A stretch of 64,000 nucleotides of DNA from Amoebophrya sp. A120. Lineage: Eukaryota > Sar > Dinophyceae > Syndiniales > Amoebophryaceae. How positions within the stretch are numbered: the stretch's first letter is position 1; the number at the start of each line of letters is the position of its first letter. A program made the translations under genes and the position numbers. Of this stretch, positions 9,966 to 21,500 are shown in pieces. The notes under the pieces are model-generated. The model did no database searches and was not told the DNA's origin. It was given only the letters and a program-made list of their open reading frames with translations. Where the stretch lies: contig CAJINV010000017.1 in assembly GCA_905178155.1 (NCBI GenBank), forward strand, positions 612,722 to 676,721, written 5' to 3'.

Positions 9966-10769
9966 ATGCCCCGGTGCTCCCGATTGCCAAGAGCGGTCGG
10001 CTTCAGCAAGGCGCTGTTAATAGCCGTCCTCTCCACTTCCGTCACATTTGTGCACCAAATATCCGCTTTTCGCTTCTTGATGCAGAGAAACATCACGAAA
10101 GCTGCGACATCGGGGCAACTGCAGCGAAACAAGATAGACCATAGAAAGATGGAAAAGTCCGAACGACAGACGGAAGCGGAGGGCATGGTGAAGATGACTT
10201 CGCGACACGAAAAGATTGGTGTGAAGAAGAGCAACAAGCGGAGTAGAGGTACAATGAGCGGAACTACATCACGAGAGATGGAAATAGAACAAGAAAGGCT
10301 GCAAAAGGCTGCAATAGCAGAGAGCCACGAGGAGGGCAGCAAATTGCTGGAAACAAGACAGCAGTTTACTTCTACAACTTCTTCACGGGAGATAAAACAA
10401 CAATCCGGAGGACGAGCACTTGCGGAGGCGAGAAGAGCAAGGACGGAAGAGAAAAAGTCCATGCAGGAGCAGTCTACGTCGTCGGGACGAGAAGAGAATT
10501 ACTCTGCTGCTTCCCAGCATTCAGAATCACAACTAAATAAGGAAAATAGTGCCAAAACCCAGGAGCGCAAAGACGTCGCCAACACCTGCTTCGGGCACAC
10601 GGAGGACAGTTTCGGAAGTACGTGCGAGGAGCGAGAAAAAATCTACGAAGGCAGCGGGTGTTGCAAAACCACGCAGCACTCCATCACTTGCTGTCCGTTT
10701 CAATACCGTTTACTCGAACAGCACGGCTGCGGGAACCCGTGCGCGAGCTGCGGGTGCGGGGGTTGTTGA
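9966..10769 (+). CDS. Secreted Cys-rich protein, 267 aa
   Basis: Uninterrupted frame; the ATG at 9966 is the first that precedes a signal-peptide-like core (ALLIAVLSTSVTFVHQISA, about residues 18-36). A long, very polar Lys/Glu/Gln/Ser-rich middle follows, probably disordered or helical. The C-terminal 75 residues hold about 15 cysteines: TCFGH, FGSTCEE, GSGCC, ITCC, and a CGNPCASCGCGGC end. The FGSTCE block recurs in the locus at 15.2-15.9 kb, and the CYGH-like motif recurs at 4.2 kb, so these are members of one local family. No conserved domain recognised. Secretion is inferred from the signal peptide; an effector or cell-surface role is a guess from architecture. Confidence 0.7.
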   Translation: MPRCSRLPRAVGFSKALLIAVLSTSVTFVHQISAFRFLMQRNITKAATSGQLQRNKIDHRKMEKSERQTEAEGMVKMTSRHEKIGVKKSNKRSRGTMSGTTSREMEIEQERLQKAAIAESHEEGSKLLETRQQFTSTTSSREIKQQSGGRALAEARRARTEEKKSMQEQSTSSGREENYSAASQHSESQLNKENSAKTQERKDVANTCFGHTEDSFGSTCEEREKIYEGSGCCKTTQHSITCCPFQYRLLEQHGCGNPCASCGCGGC

Positions 10770-11284
10770 GAAGCTAAAGTGTAGGCACATTGTCTCATTG
10801 CTGTCGTCGTGTGGGTGTGTTGACGAGGGTTGTGCTGCTTTCGAAAAAACAATAGACAAGAGGTTGAGGTTGAAGATTTTTCCAATTGATCTCCTTTTGC
10901 AAAATTTGGCGGCTTCAAACAAAGCTGACTTTTTGGCACGCTTCTTTGTTCAACCACGGTCTCGGTCTCCACGTCTACAGACAGCGAGTAGAAGTTGTGC
11001 TAGGAGTGAGAATAAATGTCGTTGCACCTGCTGCGTCGGCTGTTCATCCGGTTTCACTTGTTAATAACGCACTTAACGATAGAAGTCTGTCACAGGGACA
11101 GGTGGATGTGAAGAAGGTAGGATCCTTCAAGCGAGAGATGAGGATGACAGAAGGAGGAAGCAAAATATGTTTTGGGGTACATTTCTCCTCACACTTGCTT
11201 CGAATAAGTAAGTAGTTGCAGCCGTTGTACAGAATCAGAAGAGCTTCGCTCTCGGTACCTTTGACGTGTTGGCAAAAGAAGGAA
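10770..11284. other. Intergenic region
   Basis: No supported gene or element seen. Confidence 0.5.
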
Positions 11285-11833
11285 ATGATGGCTGCAAGTT
11301 CGAAAACGCTCCAGGCAGTGGTCGGTAACCAGAAGCAGATGGCGAAAACTGCGTCTGGAAGTGCCTACGGGGCGTTGCGTAGCATTTCCTGCGCACTGCA
11401 GACTGGGTTCTTTCCTAGTAGTACCCAGAAACGAGCGCCAGCAGCGGTCCCAGTACCGGCGTTTGGAGGAATGCTCGGTACGACAGGAAAAACCGATTTT
11501 TTGCCAGTTCGCCCTGGCGCGCGACCGGGAACAAAGGTGTCGACTCCGAGTTCATTGCAGCAGAAACAAAATCTATCACCACCAGCATCCTTCCAACACC
11601 AATTCGTCACTCGTTTCTGTTTCGGCAGCGGGGGTGCACAGCGAACTGCGAACTTCAAGCGCGTGAGGGAAGAGCAGCTTGCCAAGATGAAACGGTTGCG
11701 CATTCAGCAGGAGGAGTGCGTTCGGCACGCAAAGTCTGAGGGAAAGGACCCCAAGGACGCGAAGTTACATTTTCAGAAGTCGGAGAAGAAGTGTGTCGGG
11801 ATAAAGGGCCTGAAGAAACCGAAAGGGTTCTGA
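11285..11833 (+). CDS. Small basic protein of unknown function, 182 aa
   Basis: Single open exon. Two ATGs in tandem (11285, 11288) are the likely start, since upstream codons lie in A/T-rich leader sequence. The N-terminal 60 residues are rich in Ala, Ser, Lys and Gln and poor in acidic residues, compatible with an organelle-targeting presequence, though this is weak. A middle Pro/Gly/Ser segment is followed by a strongly basic helical C-terminus with Arg/Lys pairs, two cysteines and a GLKKPKGF end. The basic tail would suit an RNA- or ribosome-associated protein. I do not recognise the family. Confidence 0.5.
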   Translation: MMAASSKTLQAVVGNQKQMAKTASGSAYGALRSISCALQTGFFPSSTQKRAPAAVPVPAFGGMLGTTGKTDFLPVRPGARPGTKVSTPSSLQQKQNLSPPASFQHQFVTRFCFGSGGAQRTANFKRVREEQLAKMKRLRIQQEECVRHAKSEGKDPKDAKLHFQKSEKKCVGIKGLKKPKGF

Positions 11834-12624
11834 TTTATTTCTGGCAGGAATTTCGACCTTTTGCTTGTTTTCGAGGAGTCAAGAAATATGTTCAGCGCCT
11901 TGTACTTGAAGCAGTGGTTGTCGTTTTCTCGGCATCACCAGCATGGGTTTCGTATTGATAAAAAATGAATTTCTGACCCGCATTAAATTCATTTTTGCTC
12001 CTTTGTTCAACAGTATCTATTCCTTCGAGACTGAAGCCACGGAATGATCGCAAGTTTTTGCTATCGCCGATTTTTGGATGTGCAAGTTCGCAAGAAAAAG
12101 ATTGTGTATGGCATATGGTTGTTCGCAAAAGGCTGATGTACTAATTCCTGTCGTTCGCATGATTAGTTGTGTTTCGTCGAAATCTCTATCCCTCTCGTGG
12201 CTATACCGACCACTCTGGTTCTTGCCGACTAAGGTCGTGGCTTTTCGTTTTTTCCTGTCGTTACGCTTTCAGTCTCGTGCACGGACATCCACTGATATCG
12301 TCGTCCATCACTGTAATGTCGTGCTTGATCCTCGTCGCTTCTGTCGTCCAGCAGGTTCTCCCTTGACACGTTATGTCCGATTCGTGCTTTTTCTCACACA
12401 GAAGTCCTTTCCTGAAAAACACACGGTGCAATCTGATAGTCATACTTGTTGGAAACGTGCAGCAGTTTACTTCTCTCACACCGCGGATGACAACGTTTGA
12501 GCTGTAGTCAGATACCATTTCGATTGGCTCGGTTTCTTGGAAAAAGTTCTTGCTTCAGCATATCTTCATTCAACCTGCCTGGATAGAAGACGAGTTCGTT
12601 CTTTTTATCTTCTTGCAGCATACA
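11834..12624. other. Intergenic region
   Basis: No supported gene. Several short overlapping frames look like chance. Confidence 0.5.
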
Positions 12625-14368
12625 ATGGGCATCTCCCTCACCTTCGATGTGATTCGAAAGATGTCCTCTATTCTAAGGCCGCTATTATTCTTTGCTATTA
12701 CGACGACGTTGGACCACAACACCACAAGTCATGCCTTTGCCGTGGTGAAGAAAAGTCTAATCTCGGGAAGAGCAAGAAGACAGCAGCGGCACGGGCAGAA
12801 GCAACATGTTTCGAATACCGCGCCGGACGAGAAAGCTTCTGCCAGATTTCAGAGTCAAAGCAACAACCAAAAAGATGAAGACCTCCGCGCAGCCGCCGGA
12901 TTGTTCACTACGACCTCTAGTGAACGAGATGCGACCTTGATGACAGAAGACGCACGACGCCAAGAACTACATAGCGGTCGTATGTAGTGAGGTCACCGAA
13001 CGGTTCTAACCGGGGAGTTTTTTTGCCAGCCAGACAGCAAAACGGCCGCCAGTTTTCAAGCGGGCGAAAGTGTTTTTGGACATAAAAAATTTTCAATTAT
13101 CAAGCGGCCCTGGCTGACCTGGCACCGAATCGCCAGCGGATTCTATCGATCGCCGCTGGGTAAAACGACGCAGAGAAGCCAGCAAAAGGGGCGCCCTTCT
13201 GAGGCGCCCACCGGCTTGATTTCTGGCGGTTTGGGGCGCCCAAAAGGGCGCCCGAGAAAAACGCACCCAAAATCAGAACAGCGAAACTGCATGGCACGGC
13301 CGCGATTTCGGAGCATTTTGGGCGGCCGCGAAAGCGGCCGCATTTTCGCCGGTTTCAGAGGCCGGGAAGCTTTGCAAAAAGCGCCGGCGAGAAAAATAAA
13401 AACGCAAAAAAGCAAAAGCGCGCCAGACGCGCAAAGCCAATCCGCATGCTACGGGCCCGATTTTTCTTCGCTTTTTGGGCGCCCCCCGTGGCACCCGGAT
13501 CGACCTCATAGCATGGGGGCTGGCTTTCGGAAAGGAATATCGGGAATTTGCCAAAATTTGCGACGTTTATCACGCGGCCGCCATACCGTGCGGCCTAACG
13601 TTACTCACGGCGGTACGGCGAGCCCAGAGAAAGCAAAGCAGCGGCCAAGGCGACGGCCGGCAAGAAAACGCCCACGACCTCACTACCTCCGCCCCGGCGG
13701 CTATATTTGGCACTTCTAGGCTCGACGACCTTGAAGATGTTGCAGGAAATACCCGAGGTGTGCTGTTGAGTCGCGGCCGACATCCACCTGATGTGCCCCA
13801 GTCGAGCTCCAACTCCGACTCATTGTTGGATTTAGGGGAGGCTTATGCGAAGACAAGAAGGCGCGAAGAGTTTCTTCTATACGAGTTGTCAACTTCACCA
13901 GCATCTAATACTTCCTCTGCTCCTTCTTCGAGAAGCGCGAACGCTACAGCGCCTTCAGTGTCGGTTTCGTCTACGTCTGACGAAGAGCCAGTCTCTGTTG
14001 AGTCCGACCAAATGCCGTGGTGGCCGCGCACGAAAAGCGAAAACCAGTACATGACGAACATGCTGGGCGGCTCGTCGGCGGGGAACACGACCCGGGGCGA
14101 CAATTACATGCTGGGTAGTTCTTCTTCATCGTCGGCTGACGACGACTTTGACTACAGCTCGGGCGAGCCCCAAGCGGGATGGGTGCCAGACGATTGCGGG
14201 CCGGCCTGGGACAACTACCGTGCGGGGAATTGTTGCAGGTTCATGTGCACAAATCTGGCCGCCATCACCTCGTTTTCCGCCTCCGACGAGGAGTGTGAGC
14301 GGATGAAACAGACGTATGAGTACTACCTGTGCGAAGATCCCTGCCCGAGCACGGGGGGCGGTTGCTGA
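12625..14368 (+). CDS. Secreted Ser-rich, Cys-tailed protein, two exons, 325 aa
   Basis: Exon 1 is 12625-12979; an in-frame ATG at 12661 is an alternative start. The signal-peptide core SSILRPLLFFAITTTL lies at about residues 13-28. Exon 2 is 13746-14368. The intron starts GTATGT at 12980 and the acceptor that keeps phase is TTGCAG at 13745; it contains the 728-bp repeat. The protein is Arg/Gln-rich, then Ser/Thr-rich (residues about 165-260), then ends in a compact Cys region. That region includes NYRAGNCCRFMC and KQTYEYYLCEDPCPSTGGGC at the very end. The same terminal block occurs at 15.8 kb, showing tandem duplication. No known domain. The intron exit is inferred from phase only; a TAG at 13718-13719 would break the frame. 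Confidence 0.6.
12981..13708 (+). mobile_element. 728-bp dispersed hairpin-rich repeat, copy 1
   Basis: Same length as and about 85% similar by eye to 55958-56685. Near its ends it has GTAGTGAGGTC and the inverse GACCTCACTAC. The centre is very GC-rich and holds the perfect hairpin GCGGCCGC-GAAA-GCGGCCGC, plus GGGGCGCCC palindromes. No obvious target-site duplication. The first bases form a GTATGT donor with the preceding G, so this copy lies inside an intron of the secreted protein gene. Probably a non-autonomous element. Confidence 0.75.
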
Positions 14369-15210
14369 GGGTGAACAGGGCAGCAAGTGTAGGTCCGGAA
14401 TACCTGAAGTTTTAAGTTTTTCGTAATTTGTTTACTTTCCTAATTCATTGGTTTCCTAGTAATTCTGTGCACGCCTGAAAAGGATTTATCCTCGATGCTC
14501 AGAATGAACAAGGGTGAAGATGACTGCTACTTGGGTAATCTTTTTGAAAACGAAAATCACACACGGAGAATCCGTTTGGAACAAGGAGCGAGAAAGATGC
14601 ACATGGCAACAATCTCGGGGCGTTCCGCTGAATTTTTCTTCTAAGTACCTCTTCTATCCTTGGTGTTGCTGGCCAAGATCTGCATACTCGTTGTGCAGAG
14701 CCGGTGCTTCATCGTCTTGTCCTGTTTACCATTGTGGCATCGTTTCATCGTGCAGCCCGTCAACACGACCACAAGGCTCTCGTAGTTTTCAGCATTTTTG
14801 TTGCTGCACGGCGATGGCAATAAGTCAACGATTGAAATAAATAAAACAAGCACAAAGACCACAGCGTCCTGGTGCTCTAACTATTTTACGTGGTCGTCCC
14901 CGTCCTCGTCGTCCTGTGTGGCGTCTATTTATGCCGTTGTCGTTACAAGCGTGCGAAGATCGAAATAATCTCTGCTGTGCCCCTGTCGTCCGATCGTTCT
15001 GAAATTCTTTTCCTTACTTCGTGTCGTTTCACATTTCATGTTTTTATCACCAAGCTCATGTGTAAGAACTGCAGTCACTACAAAATACGTCAACAGTTCC
15101 CAACGAACCCACAGTGGTTGCGTGACGTTGAGCTTGAGAAACTAGAAGCAGCTTTGTGTGTTTCTTTCAGGAAATACAAAAGCGAGGCAATATCCTTTGT
15201 TGCATCAAAG
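14369..15210. other. Intergenic region
   Basis: No supported gene. The stretch around 14565-14640 (GAATCCGTTTGGAACAAG...) is similar to 16257-16325, so the 3' flank was duplicated together with the gene end. Confidence 0.5.
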
Positions 15211-15865
15211 ATGGTCATGAAGATGAAGAAGATTGCGCTCGGCGCCACCGTCATCTCCTCGGGGGGGGGGTCGTCTGCGGAGCGAAGGTGAAGGAAGATA
15301 AGTCTTTGTCGACGCATTCCTGGGAGGGAAATGAACTGAGCGGCAGCTTTTTGCAAAGGGATGCAGGGAAGGTTGGGTTACGGTGTAAGCCTCCTGAGGC
15401 AAAATGCTCGGAGGAACTTAACGCCCGCGCGAGCAAGGAGATGATATCAACTCCCGACTTGTATGATTGTGCAAAGTGGGCGTCGGATTGCCAGCTACGC
15501 GCGTGTACATTTTCTGCCCGTGCCTTCGGGTCGACGTGCGAACAAGACGTTCCATGGAACGAAGAAAAGAGAAACCAGGGTGGTATCTCATTGGAAAACG
15601 CCGGACTACTAGGTCTCCCGTCTTTGGACTGCTGTAATTACGCTTCACTCGTAGTAGGGGTGTAAGTAAGAAAAACAGTGTTTATGTTCATGCCTATTCT
15701 TTCTAAACGTAAACATAGTCGTGAGCGTTCCTGCGAGGTGGGGGAGGCCACGACCCAGATGATATCTTTATATTTGCCTCAAAAGAGGTGTCTTTGCGGG
15801 TGAAGCAGACGTATGAGTCCTACCGTTGCGAAGATCCGTGCCCGAGAACGGGAGGCGGGTGTTGA
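15211..15865 (+). pseudogene. Decayed tandem copy of the secreted Cys-rich gene
   Basis: The ATG at 15211 starts a hydrophobic leader, but the frame shifts at a run of ten G (15261-15270). The +1-shifted frame is then open to 15665. It contains CAKWASDCQ and AFGSTCEQD (the latter block is shared with the 9.97 kb gene) and LDCCNY. A GTGTAAG donor at 15660 and an AAAAGAG acceptor near 15788 join in phase to a final exon ending KQTYESYRCEDPCPRTGGGC and stop at 15865. That end is nearly the same as the end of the gene at 14368, minus one Cys just upstream. The G-run frameshift may be a sequencing or assembly error, in which case this is an intact gene. Function unknown, as for its paralogs. Confidence 0.5.
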
Positions 15866-16736
15866 TCTAGAGCACCAGAGAATTAACCAAAAGGAGCCTA
15901 TAAGTGTTTGTACTACTTCGCTAACCTCTGAGAAAAAGCAGATAGCCCAATCTATTCAATCTATTTCTGTACCCGACAAAACCCCACTGTTGTTCATGAG
16001 CAAGGAAGTTACGATCTAAAAGCTCTACCCACTAAAGATTAGCTAGCATCTTTATATTTTGTTTTAGTTTGCTTCAAATGCAAAATTGATGTATTTCTAT
16101 CGCTGTACCCGACCAACACCCCGAGAAAGAAAAAATCTCAACTGCGGCCGCCCTGTTTTCGACGCAGGTGCGCGAGGCGGTGAGAAGCGCAATTTTATTG
16201 CACGTTCGAAAACGCAAAGCTGGGGGGTTGTTCAATTCCTTTGAAAAGCACCACTAGAATCCGTTTGGAACAAGCGGAGAACGATAAAGACACAGCAAAA
16301 ATTTCGTGGAATTCCGGTGATAGATATTGTCGCATCTGCTGTCGTGAAAATGTATGCATTGAGTAGCGATCGTCAGTTTCGTTTTTTCGAGTGCACTTGC
16401 ACTTGCTCTAATGTTCCGAGCGAAATCTTCGAGAGTGGCACTTCATTTGCTGCTGCAGAGCTTGAGCGCAACAAAGAAGAGGTCCTTGGCGCTCCTGATG
16501 ATGCGCAAGAGTAGGAAGAATGTTGTGAAGTATCGGAGAGGAAGATCGTTGGATGCGGTATCCCAGAAAAAAACCGTAGCACCGAAACAAAGGTTGCTCC
16601 AGCTCGCTGGCTTATCATTAGATTGGTAGACAAAAGATATATCAGTACAAACTTTTGCCATTGCAGAGAACTTTATTCTCACGATCGCGCAACGTCTGTG
16701 GATCATCCGGAACAACTACAACCTTAGAACACCAGG
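15866..16736. other. Intergenic region
   Basis: No gene supported. Contains the duplicated 3' flank (about 16257-16325) of the 14.4 kb gene end. Confidence 0.5.
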
Positions 16737-17841
16737 ATGTTTCGTGCCGGTGACCTAGTTCTCCGGGAATTGGAGGGGATCTGTTTCGAAGCCGTCATTC
16801 TGCGCTCCTCCCCGTCCCCAGTAGACGACAGCGAGTGTTTTGACATCTGTTTCGCGGACGATCAGTCGATCGAAACGGAGGTCGATGCTGCGGAGCTGAA
16901 GCTGAAAAAAGCGAAGACAGTGAATGGAAAAGCAGCAACTGAAAATCCACTTGCCGACAGTAAGGCACCACCAGACTCGGCCGAAAAAATCGCTAGCGAC
17001 ACACCCTCTAACAGTGACGAAGTCGACGTCGAAGCAGTGCTCCAGAAGGGGCTGCGGAAGCTCTTCCTTTGTAACCCGGGCGAGCAGACGACCGTCGTGA
17101 GATGCAGTAAACGAAACTACGACGGGAGGGCTTTATTGGATAGTGAAGGGAACTGTCTAGTGAAATGCTCGCACGGCGATGATCCAAGTGCCTGTGCAAC
17201 GGACAAGAAAAGTGAAACGGGAGTTGGGAAGGAGAAGGTAAGTGTGAGAAAGTACTTAACTCCTTGTCGGCACTGCATGGAAAGAAACAAGTCAACATCG
17301 GATAACTGTCGCGGCACTGGCCTGGGAACGGGTTGTTCGTTGTTCCATTCTCCAGCCCAGTGCGATACGTACTCATCTTCATCATGGCAATGGCTCTACA
17401 AAAAAACAGGAGCCAAGCATTTCCCAGTCCGCCGCCGCCCTGGGCGTGATGTTTGACGGAACCGCAGACGCGTCTTCAGGTCGTCTGGAGCCGAGCCCGC
17501 GAAAGAACGCGTACCTGAAAACCCGGCTGTCGAGAGAAGAACCGTCCGTCGATGTGCTTGTCCCGAGCAGTAGCAGCACCTCTATGGGAATAAACGCACT
17601 GGATCAACATGACAAGGAGAGTCAATCCGCAACGGAAGCCAGCACAACGGAGGGGGAGGAAGCCGAGCAATCCGCGGCTTCGGACGAGGACTCCTCTTTG
17701 CAGCAGCTGCAATCGGGTGGTGAAGTGCCGATCGGGGTGCGCGGAGTGCGAATCATCAAGCAGAGCAAGGAAAAGAGTAGTATGCACGAACTTCTGTTCG
17801 TGCAGCCAGAGAGCGAACGCCCAGCAGGAATGGGTAGGTAG
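16737..17841 (+). CDS. Tudor-like domain protein, two exons, 310 aa
   Basis: Exons 16737-17237 and 17410-17841 are joined across a clean intron (AAG|GTAAGT ... AACAG|GAG, phase 0). Residues 2-58 (FRAGDLVLRELEGICFEAVI ... CFDICFADDQ ... VDAAELKLK) show the beta-barrel pattern of Tudor/SMN-like domains. These features are a GDLV start, aromatic and acidic strand, and F-x-D-D-x turn. This points to binding of methylated Lys or Arg. A linker rich in Lys/Ala/Ser follows, then a Cys-containing segment (LFLCNPGEQ, RCSKRNYDG, CLVKCSHGDD). The second exon is Ser/Glu-rich and probably disordered, with IGVRGVRIIKQ near the end. The domain call is by pattern only; chromatin or RNP work is inference. Confidence 0.6.
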
Positions 17842-18561
17842 CAGCAGGTGAGGCGTGTTGTCGTGTATCAAAGGCGTTGAGGTTGTAGATCTTCGAGATC
17901 TTGGTCGACAGATGGATCGAACTTCCTGCACATTGCCAGGCTGTTGTGGAGTGCGTCTTCTTGGCGCAAGAAGTGAGGAGCAAAACAAGAAGAAATCGAT
18001 TTGGTGCCGCTAATTGTGTGGGAGAAAATTGACGAAGGCCGCTTGTTCGTCTTTGTGTGTGTGTGCGCTGTCGTGGCATTTCATCCAGCACAGGATCATC
18101 TTTCTCACGAATATGCGGGTCAACAAGTAGAGAGTAGTCAGCAAATTTTACTCGTATTCTACATCACAGTAAGTTTCTGTTGTTTTCTTGGTATTCAGCA
18201 TGGTTTCTGTTGTTTTCTATGTCACCAATCGTGCACAGCCACAGTTTTTGATCGAGCACAAAAAAAAAGTTTCGTTCTCTGTCGTACTACGATCATGCAG
18301 ATTCAGGAATCGGTCGCGGTGCTGGGCTTTTGCTGCTCCTTATTTCGTGTTCTTATTGCCTTCGGTTTTTACGAATATTACGTTCCCACAAGCCGGACTC
18401 TTACGTGTCGTGGGACGACGACAACGGAATTACTTACTTTGGAGAACTTTTTTACAACTGAACTGCAGGTCACATGTTTAACAAGCCGCATCAATAAGTT
18501 TTTACAAATCATCTGTTTCTGCATCTCCCCGGCCTCGCTGGCGGCCCACGCTGCGCCCAAG
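17842..18561. other. Intergenic region or 5' leader
   Basis: No conserved coding signal. An open frame runs into the next gene's first exon from 18001, but with Phe/Val-rich non-coding-looking composition, so I start the gene at the ATG at 18562. Confidence 0.5.
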
Positions 18562-21500
18562 ATGGACTGGACCTACGAGATGCTGCGCTACGCCTTCAGC
18601 TGGAACGAAGAGGGCTATCAAATGCAAAAATGTCTGGGTCTGGAAGGTTGGAACTTGTGATGCTAACTTTGGACTCTAAAAAAATTTGTATTGCATGACC
18701 AGCAAGAGCAAGACGAGTCTGGTTTGTGCTACGCGGGGAGGGCGTTTGTCATGCAGAGTCGGCATCAGGAAGCCCTCTAAAAATCTGTGATGCTAGGTAG
18801 TGCATTACAGACATCCTGGGTCATCCAAAATATGCATGACAGGTCTCAGAATCTTCCAGACCCAGACACTTTTGCATTTGATAAGGGCGGACAGAAAGCG
18901 ATGTACTACGTGGCCGAGTGCAAGGGAAACAGCGCCAGGCTGCAGCTCTGCGACACGCTGTTGCTCTTCTTGCTCACGGAGAAAGACGAGGGGGACCGTA
19001 CTTTGGCCCTGATCTTCCTGGAAGAACACGCGCAAACGCTGTTGAGCAGCAGCACTGGAACTACATCGGGAAATACTTACAGTTTGATATCCAGCACGAA
19101 CTCCACCAATGGAACCGGAGTTGCAGGACCAGGAATTAGATCCGATCCAGCCAGAACTACTTCTACTCGCAGCGGCGGCGGCCACATGATCCACGGAGAT
19201 CTTTCATCGCCAACCAGCACACCAACAGCAAGCAACAGTGCTGGCCAACAAGACGCGATGCTGCAGAAGGTTTTCTCGGTGCTGGAGAATTTGCTTTCGG
19301 TCCCCTGTGGGGAAGAGGACGAGGACGATAACATCACCTCGGGCGTCCACAACACCAGTCGCAGCTCCGCGACGCAATTGCAGCAACAGGCGCAGCCGAC
19401 GACGAGTAATTACAATGGCAATAATGGGCGGCGCGCAGTGTCGTACAATTTAAAATGTCACGTGGTGACGACCTATGCGAGTTTGCTGTTGCAGTTCGAC
19501 CGCTTGCACCATGATCCGCACCGGGTGGAGCAGTTTGTTTCTTTCCTTGTCGACATCATTGCCGATGTAAACCACGGACCAAGTAGAATGCTCCGGCTCT
19601 ACGCCTGCGAGGCCTTGCACGAGCTAGAGAGCTGGTACGTGGGCCTGCTGTTTCCGTTTCTGGGGGAAGAGTGGATCTCCTTCCACGTGGGGATGTGCCA
19701 GGAACATTCGGCAGCTCGGCATGCTTCTAATGCGGTCGCCTCGTCAGGAACTACCATGCAGCAAGGGCCTGGTTCAACATCTTCGGATAGAAATATCGAA
19801 ACTCGAGAAGTTCTTACAAAGGGCATGCAGCATCACCAGGCCGGTAGTTCATCTACGAGCGGTATTAACGAGACAGCAGCGGCTGCTTTTCAACAACAGA
19901 ACCGACCCACTCTGTCCGCGTTTGTCCATGAGGAAAGGTTGCACATAACGGAGGCTTACTCGCGACTATTTTTCTTGACCTTCTATCACTTTACCACGGA
20001 AGTCCTCAGGAATTACTGCTTGCCGTCGACTTCGCAACACCAACGGAACAAGAACCGAGGCTCAGCGGGCAGCAAAGCGACCAACAGCGAAGCGGCCAGC
20101 ACTGCGCCGCCAACGCCGAGGGAAGGCGGGTCGTTCAATAGAGGCGGTGATCAGGGCATGACCCAACACTTGGCTCAGGATAATGCTTGGCAGACCGGGC
20201 GGCCTTCGTTCCGACAGACCACAACTTCTCAAGTAAGTGGCAAAAATCATTTTACGACCTCGAATGTCGGACCCGCCCCTTCACATGAAACGCACAGGAA
20301 CTACATTGATAGCACCGCTACGACAGTAGAACATGAAGTAGGTGGTGGACCAAATGCAAGAGGATCGTCCTCCTTGTCCCATGACAGAAAGTATAACGCG
20401 GCGCCCGGATCAACAGCAGCAACGCTCCAGCATGAGGCAGCGTCGGCACACTACGCAGAACACGATGAAACATCATACAGTGACGCAGACGGATTGCATC
20501 AGCCACCCCGGTTCTCGGATCTTGCCTCTGTCGCCTCAAGTGTCGTTTCGATGGACGCGAGTTTTCGGCAGTACATTCAGGAAGACCAACGGATTTTGCC
20601 GCAGGACAAAGACGACTTTTTCTTCACCAACACAGCAGCAGCTCCTGTTGGTGCTGGTTCATCTTCCGGGGGGTTGCAGCAGCTGGAAGAAGAATCGGGT
20701 GGTCCAATTTTGCAGCGAAAGAATGGGCAAATCCAGCGAGCAGGGAATGGCACTACTACCACAACTATGCCCGGGCTCCTTCCAGACGGAACGGCGCCAT
20801 TTGATGAATCTGCGGCAAGAGAAAGTGCACAGGTGGGAGAGCTGCAGCACGGTCGAGGTAGGCAAGAACACGAGCAACTACACTTCAGTCACACTAGTTC
20901 TTCGTCTGAGGACGAGCAGCGACTGAGGACTGACTTTCAACAAGGAACATCATCATCATCATCGAATAGGATACGACGCGGGGACGAAAATGAGGATTTT
21001 TTGTCCGGCGGGCTACTGCACTCGGAATCACACGCTTCCGACGCAGAGGACGTGGGACGACGTCGTCGAGTGGGGTCTTCGTCACGATTGTCGACCTCGG
21101 AGCAGCTCCAGCCGCGAAGAAGACGGGGCTCTTCGTCGAATGAGGAACTTCTGCGCAGCCAACACCATCGTACAAGCGGCGGTGGGACCAATGTTAATTT
21201 GCGGGCAGAAGTCGGAGTGCTTCCTCCTGAGGAACATTTTTATCCCGCGGGGGCATCAAGCAGCGAGGAGCAGCAGCAAGCGCTGGATCATGATCGTGGC
21301 ACAAGATTGAACAGAGCTCGAACGGCCTCATCGACCATGGGACAAGACGAACAGGAGCAGCAATGCTCATCAGACCATGAGACGAAAGTGAATGGAACGG
21401 TGGGAGGGTCGGCGTCGGGGTCTGCAACTATGCTAAACATACATCGCGACATGAAAGGTGGTAGTCAGCAAAATGCAGCGCGCATAAGGAGAAGCAAAGA

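Noticed and set aside
13718-13719. TAG acceptor directly after the 728-bp repeat in the 12.6-14.4 kb gene
   Set aside because: It would put the second exon out of phase with the first; the TTGCAG at 13745 keeps phase.
18001-18561. Upstream extension of the AP-5 beta-like frame
   Set aside because: Phe/Cys/Val-rich, with intron-like motifs; the ATG at 18562 fits better.
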